Below, in pieces: positions 19,182-26,603 of a stretch of DNA of 38,421 nt. Below the pieces are notes generated by a model that saw only the letters and a list, made by a program, of their open reading frames with translations, was not told the origin of the DNA and searched no databases. Numbering within the stretch: the stretch's first letter is position 1; the number at the start of each line of letters is the position of its first letter. The translations under genes and the position numbers were made by a program. Where the stretch lies: IMG/VR virus record IMGVR_UViG_3300045996_001311, positions 1-38,421 of that record. One strand, 5' to 3'. Source of the stretch: a virus.

Positions 19182-19532
19182 TCAGGCGCCGGCCTGCCGC
19201 TCCTCCCGGCTGAAAACCGCATGGCACCGCGGGCACAGGGCCATCAGATTGGAGTGGACGTAGGCAAGGTGCGGAGCGGTCTGGATGCTCTGGCGGTGAT
19301 GGACTTCCGTGGCCGGCGGCGGGTATTCTGTGTGCCAGCCGTGCGGGTTTTCGCAGATCGGATTGCGGCTGATGTAGGTGAGCCGGACCTTTTTCCAGAA
19401 GCTGGAGCCGCGCACGTCCGCTGCCGTTTTCAGGCCGATGGTCATCCGGCGCGTCTGGCGGTCGTAAACCTCCCGCGTGTGGGATTTGGCCTCGATGCGC
19501 GGGAGGCGGTGCTTTGGCGGGCGGGTGGCCAT
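19182..19532 (-). CDS. HNH endonuclease (packaging-associated)
   Basis: This 116-residue protein shows FWKKVRLTYISRNPICENPHGW...ATEVHHRQSIQTAPHLAYVHSNLMALCPRCHAVF: a zinc-binding CxxC pair, the HH of the HNH motif and the LCPRCH end. Small HNH proteins next to TerS/TerL are known to stimulate terminase cleavage in HK97-like phages. It lies between the two terminase subunits, as in that group. Its start overlaps the terS stop by 1 base. Confidence 0.85.
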   Translation of the reverse strand: MATRPPKHRLPRIEAKSHTREVYDRQTRRMTIGLKTAADVRGSSFWKKVRLTYISRNPICENPHGWHTEYPPPATEVHHRQSIQTAPHLAYVHSNLMALCPRCHAVFSREERQAGA

Positions 19533-20011
19533 CAGTTGCGGGCGGCTCTGAATAATTCCTCCAGTGGATCGTCTCCTTTGTCGGCGACGCCGAATTTGGC
19601 GCGAGCGCTGGGAGTCAGGCCGAGATCGGAGTAAAAGCTCCGGAGGGTCACGCGGGCCTTCTCCATGGTGGTGAAGGCGGGGTTTCGGCGGAGGATTGCG
19701 CCGCCATCCGTGCTTTGGGACAGGATCCGGCCATGCTCATCAATATCCTCCTGGGCCATGCGGTAATCTTCATAGGTCTCCGCGCAAAGCTCAATGTGCT
19801 TGGCGTCGGCTGCGTCCAGGATGCCGAGCTTTTCCAGCTGCCTCACCGCCCAATTCCACCACTCCTTTCCATGCGTGCCGAGGTGGCCCGGGCACTCCTC
19901 CGAGAATGCGCCGGCTTTGATGGCCTTCTCTTTGTCCGGCAGGTTCTTCGGGCCGGCAGCGCCTTGGGTGCTGCGGCGGGTTCTGCCCAGTGAATCATGG
20001 GTTTTTTGCAT
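19532..20011 (-). CDS. terS: Terminase small subunit (P27-type)
   Basis: This 159-residue protein is of P27/Terminase_4 type: basic N-terminus (RTRRSTQGAAGPKNLPD), AFSEECPGHLGTHGKEWWNWAVRQLEKLGILDAADAKHIELCAETYEDYRMAQEDIDEHG, and an ending SARAKFGVADKGDDPLEEL. It binds DNA and recruits the large subunit for packaging. The 5' end overlaps the upstream small membrane gene by 17 bases. A cos or pac site is expected nearby but none is identified. Confidence 0.86.
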   Translation of the reverse strand: MQKTHDSLGRTRRSTQGAAGPKNLPDKEKAIKAGAFSEECPGHLGTHGKEWWNWAVRQLEKLGILDAADAKHIELCAETYEDYRMAQEDIDEHGRILSQSTDGGAILRRNPAFTTMEKARVTLRSFYSDLGLTPSARAKFGVADKGDDPLEELFRAARN

Positions 20012-20147
20012 CTTGTGTAAAATTGTAGGTTACGCGGCCAAGTAGAAAAAGCATCGCTGCGGCAATTCCGGCAGGAATGGCAAACAGCACAAAAGCGGCA
20101 GCAATGGTATTGAGGCAGATATCAATTAGACCGTTGAGGAGTTTCAT
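19995..20147 (-). CDS. Small membrane protein upstream of terS
   Basis: The frame encodes 50 residues: MKLLNGLIDICLNTIAAAFV, then LFAIPAGIAAAMLFLLGRVT. Two hydrophobic stretches (about 9-22 and 25-37) are joined by a proline-glycine turn, as in a small holin-like hairpin. It overlaps terS by 17 bases and the upstream HTH gene by 26 bases. It may be a holin or a packaging-linked membrane protein. Function is unknown. Confidence 0.52.
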   Translation of the reverse strand: MKLLNGLIDICLNTIAAAFVLFAIPAGIAAAMLFLLGRVTYNFTQDAKNP

Positions 20148-20298
20148 GCTGTTTTTTGTCGGGGAGTTCGACCTTAAGCCAGCCCTTGTCACCAACGCGC
20201 GTGCTTTTGAGAATGCCGGCGGCGCACAGCTGACCGACGCGCTGCCTTGTAACTCCAAGCTCTTCCGCTGCACGGGTGGTGCTGACTTTTCGGGACAT
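20122..20298 (-). CDS. Small helix-turn-helix protein (excisionase-like)
   Basis: The frame encodes 58 residues: MSRKVSTTRAAEELGVTRQ, then RVGQLCAAGILKSTRVGDKG and WLKVELPDKKQHETPQRSN. The order AAEELGVTRQRVGQLCAAGILKS is a MerR/excisionase-type helix-turn-helix followed by a basic wing (GDKGWLKVE). The frame is too short for standard ORF cutoffs, so it is easy to miss. It heads the leftward terminase unit. It could regulate terminase and lysis expression or act as a recombination directionality factor with the nearby integrase. It overlaps the small membrane gene by 26 bases. Confidence 0.6.
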   Translation of the reverse strand: MSRKVSTTRAAEELGVTRQRVGQLCAAGILKSTRVGDKGWLKVELPDKKQHETPQRSN

Positions 20299-20334
20299 GC
20301 GGGAATAAAGCCAGGCATGGCGACCGGTCCACCG

Positions 20335-20395
20335 CTTTCTGTTCTTTCGCTATTTTCTTTCCTTTCCATCCTTTCGGTTCTTTCCCTTTTCTTTC
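20335..20395 (+). repeat. CTTTC-rich pyrimidine tract in the divergent gap
   Basis: The gap between the leftward terminase unit and the rightward late operon (20299-20457) contains seven CTTTC motifs within 61 bases (first at 20335, last ending 20395), nearly all pyrimidine on this strand. It could be a binding array, a transcription-pausing site, or a packaging signal. No gene is convincing here. Confidence 0.7.
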
Positions 20396-20457
20396 AGATC
20401 AGAGCATCCAGTATTGATCGCCGATAGTTTGGCGTGCATTCCTGGCCCGTGCATCAA

Positions 20458-20787
20458 ATGGACTGGCTTGTATTCTTTTATGCCTTCGGCGGTTTCGTCG
20501 TCGTCGTCGTCGGCGCTCTCACCACGGCTTGGCTCCGGATTGTGAATGCGAAGCTGGGGAGCATTCAGGAGGAGGCGGAGAACGCGAAGAAGCACGCTGA
20601 GGCGGCGGTGGTGGAGGTGAAGCAAGGCGGGGAGAAGCGGAGCCAGCAAATGGATGCCCTGACAACCAAGGCCGTGCAGGCATGGGATCACGCCAACAAC
20701 ACCAACGATAAGCTGGCGCGGCAGGGTGAGGAGATCCTGAAGCTCCGGCAGGATATCACCGAAATGATGAAGCGCCTGAAGCCATGA
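20458..20787 (+). CDS. Membrane-anchored coiled-coil protein (holin-like position)
   Basis: This 109-residue protein has one N-terminal transmembrane segment (about residues 4-25: LVFFYAFGGFVVVVVGALTTAWL). A long coiled coil follows (AKLGSIQEEAENAKKHAEAAVVEVKQ...ARQGEEILKLRQDITEMM). It overlaps the muramidase start as ATGA. Location just before the endolysin suggests a holin or lysis-accessory role, but the long soluble helix is unusual for a holin. The ATG at 20458 is chosen over a GTG at 20434. Confidence 0.62.
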   Translation: MDWLVFFYAFGGFVVVVVGALTTAWLRIVNAKLGSIQEEAENAKKHAEAAVVEVKQGGEKRSQQMDALTTKAVQAWDHANNTNDKLARQGEEILKLRQDITEMMKRLKP

Positions 20788-21272
20788 CATTCACCTTCGA
20801 CGCATATTTTGAATGGCTGGTCCCGTGGGAGGGGTCCGCTTACGAGAATGTCCCCGGAGACCCCGGCGGCCCCACTAAATACGGAATCGATCAGCGGTCG
20901 CATCCAACGGTGAACATCCGCAGCCTGACAAAGGAGCAGGCCAAGGAAATTTACCGTCGTGAATACTGGGCCGCCATCGCCGGTGATAAATTGCCGCCGC
21001 GCACCGCCTGGGCAATGATGGACAGCGGCGTAAACTGCGGCAGGACGACTGCGGCCCGATGGTTGCAAACCGTGTTGGGCGTGACTGTAGACGGTCGCAT
21101 TGGCCCCATCACGCTGGCCGCTGCGGCGAAGGCTGATGATGCCGGGCTGGCCGCATCCATCCTCGACATCCGCCAGCGGCATTACCGCGCCCTCGGGGCG
21201 AAGCCGAATTTTAAAAAGTTCCTGAATGGCTGGCTGAACCGGAACAGCTCCCTCCGAGATAAGCTCGTATGA
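20784..21272 (+). CDS. GH108-type N-acetylmuramidase (endolysin)
   Basis: This 162-residue protein begins with the catalytic motif VPWEGSAYENVPGDPGGPTKYGID (E16 likely catalytic, Y20 nearby). A second region follows (AKEIYRREYWAAIAGDKLPPRTAWAMMDSGVNCG...TVDGRIGPITLAAAA) in the style of PG_binding_3. The family cuts N-acetylmuramic acid bonds in peptidoglycan. No signal peptide is seen, so a holin would be required; the upstream membrane protein is the candidate. The stop overlaps the portal start as ATGA. Confidence 0.88.
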   Translation: MTFTFDAYFEWLVPWEGSAYENVPGDPGGPTKYGIDQRSHPTVNIRSLTKEQAKEIYRREYWAAIAGDKLPPRTAWAMMDSGVNCGRTTAARWLQTVLGVTVDGRIGPITLAAAAKADDAGLAASILDIRQRHYRALGAKPNFKKFLNGWLNRNSSLRDKLV

Positions 21273-22531
21273 CCCTCTCCCTCCCAACTCTGCGCGAGGC
21301 CGGCGGTGTGCGTGACACATCGATCCGGCCCCGTTTCGCGCCGATCCGGAATGAGGGGAGCCTGGCGCATCCAGGGTCTGATTTTCTGGCCTCGCTGGGG
21401 CTCAGCTGGTCGCCGCTGGGATCCAAGGTGAATGAGATCACAGCGTTGGGTGTCAGCACCGTTTTCGCCTGCGTCCATTATATTGCCAGTATTTTGGCAA
21501 CCCTGCCGCTGGAGCTTTACAAAGTGGAGGCTGGCGGCTCGCGGACTGTCGCCAACAGTCACCCGGTGCGGCGGCTCATGAAATACCGGCCAAACCCGGT
21601 GATGGTGCCGAGCGATGTGCGGTATGCGCTGGCCTGGAATCAGGCGCTCCACGGCAACGCTTATGCGCAGCTGGTGTTTGAGCGGTCTGGTCGCCCGTCT
21701 CAAATCTTTCCGCTTCGGTCCCGTGATGTCAGCGTATGGGTGCCGCCAAACAGCATCTGGCCGGAATACCGCGTGACAGGTGCGGGGAAGCCGCTGGATT
21801 TCAAACATGTGATGCACCTGCGGGGGATGTCTCCCGACGGCATCAAAGGCATCGGACCGCTGGGCATGGGCGCCGGCCTGATCGGTCTGGCGCAGACTTT
21901 GGAGGACAATGCCTCCCGCTTTTTCAGTAATGGTTCCCGGCCCGGCATGGTCTATTCCACCGCTCCTGGCGTGGTACTGACGGACAGCCAGCGGACCGCC
22001 ATGCGCGAGCAGCTGGAGGCCGGTTACCGCGGCGTCGAGAATGCGTATAAAACGATGGTGATGGAGGGCGGCGGCAAGGTGGAATACGCCCGGCTGCCGA
22101 ATGACTCCAGCCAGTTTGAGGAGATCGCCGCATCGGTCCGGATCCAGATTTGCCAGTATTTTGGCGTTCCTCCTCACAAGGTGGGGATCCTCGACCGCGC
22201 CACTTTTTCCAACATTGAGCAGCAGCAGATTCAGGCTGTTCAGGACTTGTTTCTCCCGTGGTGCAAACGGTGGGAGGAAGTTTTTTCCGGCGCACTGCTG
22301 AATCCGGATGAGATAGGAGTTTACTACTTCCGGCACAATCTGGACGGCATTCTCCGCGGCGACATCACCGCCCGCACAGCGGCTTATGCCAGCCAGCTGC
22401 AAAATGGAGTGCTCTCCATCAATGAGGTCCGGGAAATGGAGGACCGCGACCCGATCGCCGGCGGAGACAGTCACGTCCGCCAGCTGAACCTGACTGACAT
22501 CACCGCGCCGGCCCCGGCTCCCGCAGCATGA
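21269..22531 (+). CDS. HK97-type portal protein
   Basis: This 420-residue protein shows the portal core: VFACVHYIASILATLPLELYK, RRLMKYRPNPVMVPSDVRYALAWNQALHGNAYAQLV, VMHLRGMSPDGIKGIGPLGMG and VRIQICQYFGVPPHKVGILDRATFSNIEQQQIQAV. It forms the ring at one capsid vertex for DNA entry. Overlap with the muramidase and with the protease gene (ATGA both sides) shows tight coupling. Confidence 0.92.
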   Translation: MTLSLPTLREAGGVRDTSIRPRFAPIRNEGSLAHPGSDFLASLGLSWSPLGSKVNEITALGVSTVFACVHYIASILATLPLELYKVEAGGSRTVANSHPVRRLMKYRPNPVMVPSDVRYALAWNQALHGNAYAQLVFERSGRPSQIFPLRSRDVSVWVPPNSIWPEYRVTGAGKPLDFKHVMHLRGMSPDGIKGIGPLGMGAGLIGLAQTLEDNASRFFSNGSRPGMVYSTAPGVVLTDSQRTAMREQLEAGYRGVENAYKTMVMEGGGKVEYARLPNDSSQFEEIAASVRIQICQYFGVPPHKVGILDRATFSNIEQQQIQAVQDLFLPWCKRWEEVFSGALLNPDEIGVYYFRHNLDGILRGDITARTAAYASQLQNGVLSINEVREMEDRDPIAGGDSHVRQLNLTDITAPAPAPAA

Positions 22532-23307
22532 AACGCGAGCTTTTCTCCAACGACCTGAAGCCCAATTCCCGCAGTCAAAAGCTGGCGGAATTTTGGAACA
22601 ATGCGCGTGCCGCCGTGAAGCCGCAGGCGTCCGTTACCGACCTCCTGCTTTATGACCGCATCGGGCATGATTATTGGGACGGCGGCGGGCTCACGCACCA
22701 GCACGTAACCGACTGGCTGGCCGCGTTGCCCGGCGGCACGGATGCCATCGCGGTCCGGATCAATTCCCCTGGCGGCGATGTCTTTGAGGGCATCGGGATT
22801 TACAACGCTCTCGCCAGCTGGAGTCAGGCTGTGGAGGGCCGTAAAATCACCGTCCACATTGATTCGCTGGCCGCCAGCATTGCCTCCGTGATCGCCATGG
22901 CCGGTGACGAAATCGTCATCGCCGGCAATGCCATGATGATGATTCATCCAGCCTCCACCATCACTTGGGGCACCGCTGATGAGCACCGCCAGTCCGCCGG
23001 CGTGCTTGACTCCATCGACGCCACAATCCTGAAGACCTACGAATCCCGCACCTCCCAAAAGAGCGAGGACATCAAAGGTTGGATGGATGCGGAAACCTAC
23101 ATGACCGCCGATCAGGCTGTGGAGCGCGGGTTTGCCGACCGTGCCGAGGCCCTGAAAACCAAGCAGGAGCCGGAGCCTGAACCGACTCCGGACAATTCCG
23201 CCGCCAGCCGAATTCTGGCCATCCGCCGCGCGCAGGCGCTCAAGCGGCACCACATCCTTTCCGCGCACCTGCGCAACCCTATCAAACCGAAAACCACCAC
23301 TGTATGA
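22528..23307 (+). CDS. ClpP-like prohead protease
   Basis: This 259-residue protein belongs to the S14/ClpP-like prohead protease family: AIAVRINSPGGDVFEGIGIYNAL, then Ser117 in SLAASIASVIAMAG and His140 in MMMIHPAS, typical nucleophile and base positions. It likely cleaves the delta domain of the capsid protein during assembly. An acidic, proline-rich segment follows (residues 211-225). The stop overlaps the capsid start as ATGA. Confidence 0.87.
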   Translation: MKRELFSNDLKPNSRSQKLAEFWNNARAAVKPQASVTDLLLYDRIGHDYWDGGGLTHQHVTDWLAALPGGTDAIAVRINSPGGDVFEGIGIYNALASWSQAVEGRKITVHIDSLAASIASVIAMAGDEIVIAGNAMMMIHPASTITWGTADEHRQSAGVLDSIDATILKTYESRTSQKSEDIKGWMDAETYMTADQAVERGFADRAEALKTKQEPEPEPTPDNSAASRILAIRRAQALKRHHILSAHLRNPIKPKTTTV

Positions 23308-24710
23308 AAAAGAAACCGCTCATTGTCCTGCCCGTCCTTGCGCTCGCGCTGGGCTTTGCCTTCATGGACTCCGCGCCTCTCTTGGCCGTGCGGAGCAAAA
23401 TGACCGCACTGGCCGGTGATGCTGACCGCATTATCAATGCCGCCAAGGATGGCCTCTCCGCTGAGGATTTGAAGCGTGTGGAGGACATCCACAATCTTAT
23501 CGACGGCCTGAAGCAAACCGAATCCGCACTGGAGAAACAGGCCGGCTTTGCCGATCACCTCAATTCTGTTCCGGATGATGAAAAGCGCCGGCTCATTCTG
23601 AATGCCGGCGGCATCTCTGAACAGGAAGCCTCCGACGCTGAAAAGTTTTCCTTCCGGAAGCTTATTCTCGCCTCCCTGCCTGGTGGCGAAATCTCGGGCC
23701 CTGAAAAGGAAATGCTCCAGGAGGGTCGCAAGGATGCCGCAATGCTCACCGAGAGCAACGGGATGCACGTCCCTCGCGCTGTGCTGACGGTGATGTTCGC
23801 CAACCGCTTTCGGAATGACTTGACCGCCGGCGGCTCCGGCACTGGTGCTGACGTGCTGCGGCGCGAGCCTTTGCGCGGCATCGTGGATCCCTTCTATGAG
23901 AAGATGGTCACCCGCCAGCTGGGCGCTCAGTTCCTGAGCGGGCTGGTCGGCAACCTGCCTTTCCCGGTGATGGGCCGCGACACCACAAAGCCGACCTTTG
24001 CGACGGAGAACGGAGCCAGCACCGAGCTGACCCCGACGACCAGCGTTATCACTCTGACCCCCCACCGCCTGCCGGCGCATGTGGAGCTGTCCAAGCAGTT
24101 CCTCATTCAGACTGACCCGAGCATCGAGGCATGGGTCCGAAATAACCTACTGGAGGAAATCTCCATCGTCTGGGAAAAAGCTGTGATTCACGGCACTGGC
24201 TCCAGCAATCAGCCGACCGGTATTGCCGCCACCAGCGGCATTGGCTCCGTGGCCGGCGGCACCAACGGTCTGGCTCCGACGTATGACCACATCATCGATC
24301 TGGAAACCGCCGTGGCCAATGCGAATGCGGACGTGGGCAATCTCGCATACCTCACAAATTCCAAGGTTCGCGGAAAGCTCAAAAAGACGAGCATTGAAGC
24401 CAGCACCAACGCCGAAAAGGTGTGGGACCGCCGCACTCCTGAAGCGCCCCTGAACGGCTACCGCGCCGGGGTTTCAAACTGTGTCAGCAGCACCCTCACT
24501 AAGGGTTCGTCTTCCGGTGTGGCCTCCGCCATTTTCTTTGGCAACTGGTCTGATCTGGTGATCGCGCAATGGGGTGGATTTGACGTGCTGGTCAATCCCT
24601 ACAGCCTGGACACCACGGGCCTGATTCGCGTCACCGCCGCCGCCTTTGGTGACAATGCCGTTCTCCGCGCTGGGAGCTTCTCCGCGATGCTGGACGCACT
24701 GACCGCCTAA
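23304..24710 (+). CDS. HK97-fold major capsid protein with signal-like start
   Basis: This 468-residue capsid protein has a helical delta-like domain (LSAEDLKRVEDIHNLIDGLKQTESALEKQ, about 51-79). From about residue 150 the HK97 fold begins (VPRAVLTVMFANRFRN, PLRGIVDPFYEKMV, LGAQFLSGLVGNLPFPVM, NNLLEEISIVWEKAVIHGTG). The first 30 residues, MKKKPLIVLPVLALALGFAF and onward, read like a secretion signal, which is odd for a capsid protein. The start is supported by an ATGA overlap with the protease. Alternative in-frame ATGs at MDSAPLL and MTALAGD would remove it. A strong hairpin follows the stop (24733-24763). Confidence 0.9.
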   Translation: MKKKPLIVLPVLALALGFAFMDSAPLLAVRSKMTALAGDADRIINAAKDGLSAEDLKRVEDIHNLIDGLKQTESALEKQAGFADHLNSVPDDEKRRLILNAGGISEQEASDAEKFSFRKLILASLPGGEISGPEKEMLQEGRKDAAMLTESNGMHVPRAVLTVMFANRFRNDLTAGGSGTGADVLRREPLRGIVDPFYEKMVTRQLGAQFLSGLVGNLPFPVMGRDTTKPTFATENGASTELTPTTSVITLTPHRLPAHVELSKQFLIQTDPSIEAWVRNNLLEEISIVWEKAVIHGTGSSNQPTGIAATSGIGSVAGGTNGLAPTYDHIIDLETAVANANADVGNLAYLTNSKVRGKLKKTSIEASTNAEKVWDRRTPEAPLNGYRAGVSNCVSSTLTKGSSSGVASAIFFGNWSDLVIAQWGGFDVLVNPYSLDTTGLIRVTAAAFGDNAVLRAGSFSAMLDALTA

Positions 24711-24732
24711 ACCCTTGGGGGCTGAGAAAAGT

Positions 24733-24763
24733 CGCCGGGGCGGCGTGAAGAACCGCCCCGGCG
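24733..24763 (+). other. Strong hairpin after the capsid gene
   Basis: CGCCGGGGCGG (24733-24743) and CCGCCCCGGCG (24753-24763) form a perfect 11-bp GC stem with a 9-base loop in the gap before the small gene at 24780. There is no T-run. It may stabilise the upstream mRNA or partially stop transcription, giving extra capsid message. Confidence 0.7.
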
Positions 24764-24779
24764 CAACTTCTGAAAAGTT

Positions 24780-24977
24780 ATGAAAATCAAAATTGTCTCT
24801 GACTGTTTCCACTCCGGCGGCACCCCCGCCGCTGAGGGGGATATTCTCGACCTGCCCGCCGGTGAGGTTGAAAAAATCTTTCGTGCCGGGCGCGGATATC
24901 CCATCACCGCCGACGAAATCGCCAAAGCCGAGGCCTCCACCAAGGCTCCCGCGGCTGCCAGCAAGGGCGGTAAATAA
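24780..24977 (+). CDS. Small head protein of unknown function
   Basis: This 65-residue protein reads MKIKIVSDCFHSGGTPAAEG, then a hydrophobic middle (DILDLPAGEVEKIFRAG), a short turn, and an alanine-lysine tail. Small proteins at this position often act as head decoration or completion proteins. No family is recognised. The leader has no Shine-Dalgarno. Confidence 0.6.
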   Translation: MKIKIVSDCFHSGGTPAAEGDILDLPAGEVEKIFRAGRGYPITADEIAKAEASTKAPAAASKGGK

Positions 24978-24988
24978 CCCCTCCGCCC

Positions 24989-25597
24989 ATGCGCCCCTCC
25001 GCCGCCGCATTGATTGTCGCCACGCCTCCCGCCATCGAGCCTGTCTCGCTGACGGAGGCGAAGGCGCATCTGCGGGTGGATGGCGATGATGAAAATGCCT
25101 ACATCGGAGCGCTGATCAGCGTTGCCCGCGAACGGCTGGAGCATGAGACGCGCCGAGCCTTCATCCGCCAGCAGATCACTGTTTACATGCGAGGGATCGG
25201 CTGCGGCTCCGCGCCTGTGGAACTGCCCCGGCCCCGGGTGATGGCGGATGCCATCGTGCTGGAGTATCGGGATGAGGATGCCGCCTGGCAGGCATCCACC
25301 GGCTTTATCGATCAGCGCAGCCGGGAGCCCGCGCTCCTGTGGGTGACGGATGCGCCCTCCAGCGTGGACAGCCCCCGCAGCCCGCAGGATGCGGTCTGGC
25401 GCGCGACCTACTGGGCCGGCTATGGAGCGGAGCCCGCCAATGTCCCCAGCCCGATCCGGCACGCTATCCTCTTGTTGGTGGCGCATCTGTTTGAGCAGCG
25501 GAATCCGGCGGTGGCCGAATCCATCAAGGATGTGCCGAAGTCGCTGGATTGGATGCTCAACCCCTACCGCGTGCCGTGGGAGGGGGCTGTCCTATGA
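24989..25597 (+). CDS. Head-tail connector (gp6-like)
   Basis: This 202-residue protein has the connector motif EPVSLTEAKAHLRVDGDDENAYIGALISVARERLEHETRRAFI (about 16-58), typical of gp6/Phage_connect proteins, and a helical C-terminal end (AILLLVAHLFEQRNPAVAESIKDVPKSLDWML). It joins portal and tail. The stop overlaps the next start as ATGA. Confidence 0.83.
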   Translation: MRPSAAALIVATPPAIEPVSLTEAKAHLRVDGDDENAYIGALISVARERLEHETRRAFIRQQITVYMRGIGCGSAPVELPRPRVMADAIVLEYRDEDAAWQASTGFIDQRSREPALLWVTDAPSSVDSPRSPQDAVWRATYWAGYGAEPANVPSPIRHAILLLVAHLFEQRNPAVAESIKDVPKSLDWMLNPYRVPWEGAVL

Positions 25598-25935
25598 CTC
25601 AGGCCGGCAAGCTCGATACCCGCATCACGATCCAGCGTGACGCCGGCGGCACCGATGCGCAGGGCAGCGTAACGCAGTCCTGGAGCGCGCGGGCGACCGT
25701 CTGGGCCAATGCCAGGGCGGTGCCCTCCATGACCACTCAGGAGCGCATGGGTGAGACTGAGCGCTACGGCTCCGCCGACTACGTTTTCACCATCCGCTGG
25801 CAATCCCTGCTGGCGAACCTGTCCACCTCCGACCGCATCCAGTGGGGCGGAGACTCTTTCGAAATTCTGTCCGTGTTCCCGATGCCCGAAGGTCGGCCGG
25901 ACCGGATCCAGATCACTGCCCGCAGCAGAGCATGA
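25594..25935 (+). CDS. Head-tail joining protein (Phage_H_T_join-like)
   Basis: This 113-residue beta-rich protein starts GKLDTRITIQRDAGGTDAQGSVTQSWSARATVWANARAV and ends SDRIQWGGDSFEILSVFPMPEGRPDRIQITARSR, the usual pattern of head-tail joining proteins of the HK97 gp9/gp7 type. It overlaps the connector gene and the next gene. In standard genomes the gp10-like and tail-terminator genes follow; here a fibre cassette interrupts. Confidence 0.82.
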   Translation: MTQAGKLDTRITIQRDAGGTDAQGSVTQSWSARATVWANARAVPSMTTQERMGETERYGSADYVFTIRWQSLLANLSTSDRIQWGGDSFEILSVFPMPEGRPDRIQITARSRA

Positions 25936-26603
25936 GCGCCGTTCCCATCAGAGCCATTTCCGTGAAGCTGGACCGCAATGTTGCACCAGTGGTCGGAGAG
26001 GCGTTTGCCAGTGCGCCGCTGACGGTGGTGGGCACACTCCCGACCGGCCTGACCTTTGAAGGCGTGACGGCGGTTTACGCGGAGTTGCACAACTCCGGCG
26101 GACTGATTGCAACTGATGACGGGCTGGAGGTTCTGCCGACCGGAGATTCTGTGAGCCTGACCTTCAGCGGCACGAAGATGCAGCAGGCCGCCGGCAGGTA
26201 TTTCATTTCGGTTTATGCTGTCTATCCGGGCGACCGGATTGAGATTCTAAGGACCGCTAATCTGCATCTTTATGATGGGCTGGCCTCCTTCCGTCAGCTG
26301 GTCTATTGGGGCACAAGCGCTGAGGAAACGCTGGATGCCGCCGACGTGGCCGCGCTGGGAAATTCATCGCTCAACAGTAATCGGGAGCAGTCCTTCACTG
26401 TCGATGGCGGCGGGGAATATATCTATTTCGTCTGCCCTGCAAGTTTTGGGGTTCCATCATTCGCCGCCAACGGGTTTCCGACGGTCGGCTGGACTGAGGG
26501 CAATGTTGAACTCACCAGCGATACCGGCGCTCCGGTCGCATACAAAACTTACCGCACCCCGACCACTCAGGCGGGCGACGGTATTGAAATCACGGTTTCC
26601 TAA
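25932..26603 (+). CDS. Receptor-binding or baseplate-type fibre protein
   Basis: This 223-residue protein begins AISVKLDRNVAPVVGEAFAS and contains a beta-rich N-terminal domain, then YWGTSAEETLDAADVAAL. The end GGGEYIYFVCPASFGVPSFAANGFPTVGW...APVAYKTYRTPTTQAGDG is reminiscent of small phage receptor-binding tip domains. It starts within the stop of the head-tail joining gene (ATGA) and lies directly before the large esterase fibre. The role as a fibre base or adaptor is inferred. Confidence 0.62.
   Translation: MSAVPIRAISVKLDRNVAPVVGEAFASAPLTVVGTLPTGLTFEGVTAVYAELHNSGGLIATDDGLEVLPTGDSVSLTFSGTKMQQAAGRYFISVYAVYPGDRIEILRTANLHLYDGLASFRQLVYWGTSAEETLDAADVAALGNSSLNSNREQSFTVDGGGEYIYFVCPASFGVPSFAANGFPTVGWTEGNVELTSDTGAPVAYKTYRTPTTQAGDGIEITVS

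Noticed and set aside
20148-20369. Extended frame upstream of the small membrane protein
   Set aside because: It is out of frame with the much more convincing 58-residue HTH gene on the same strand and begins in the CTTTC tract.
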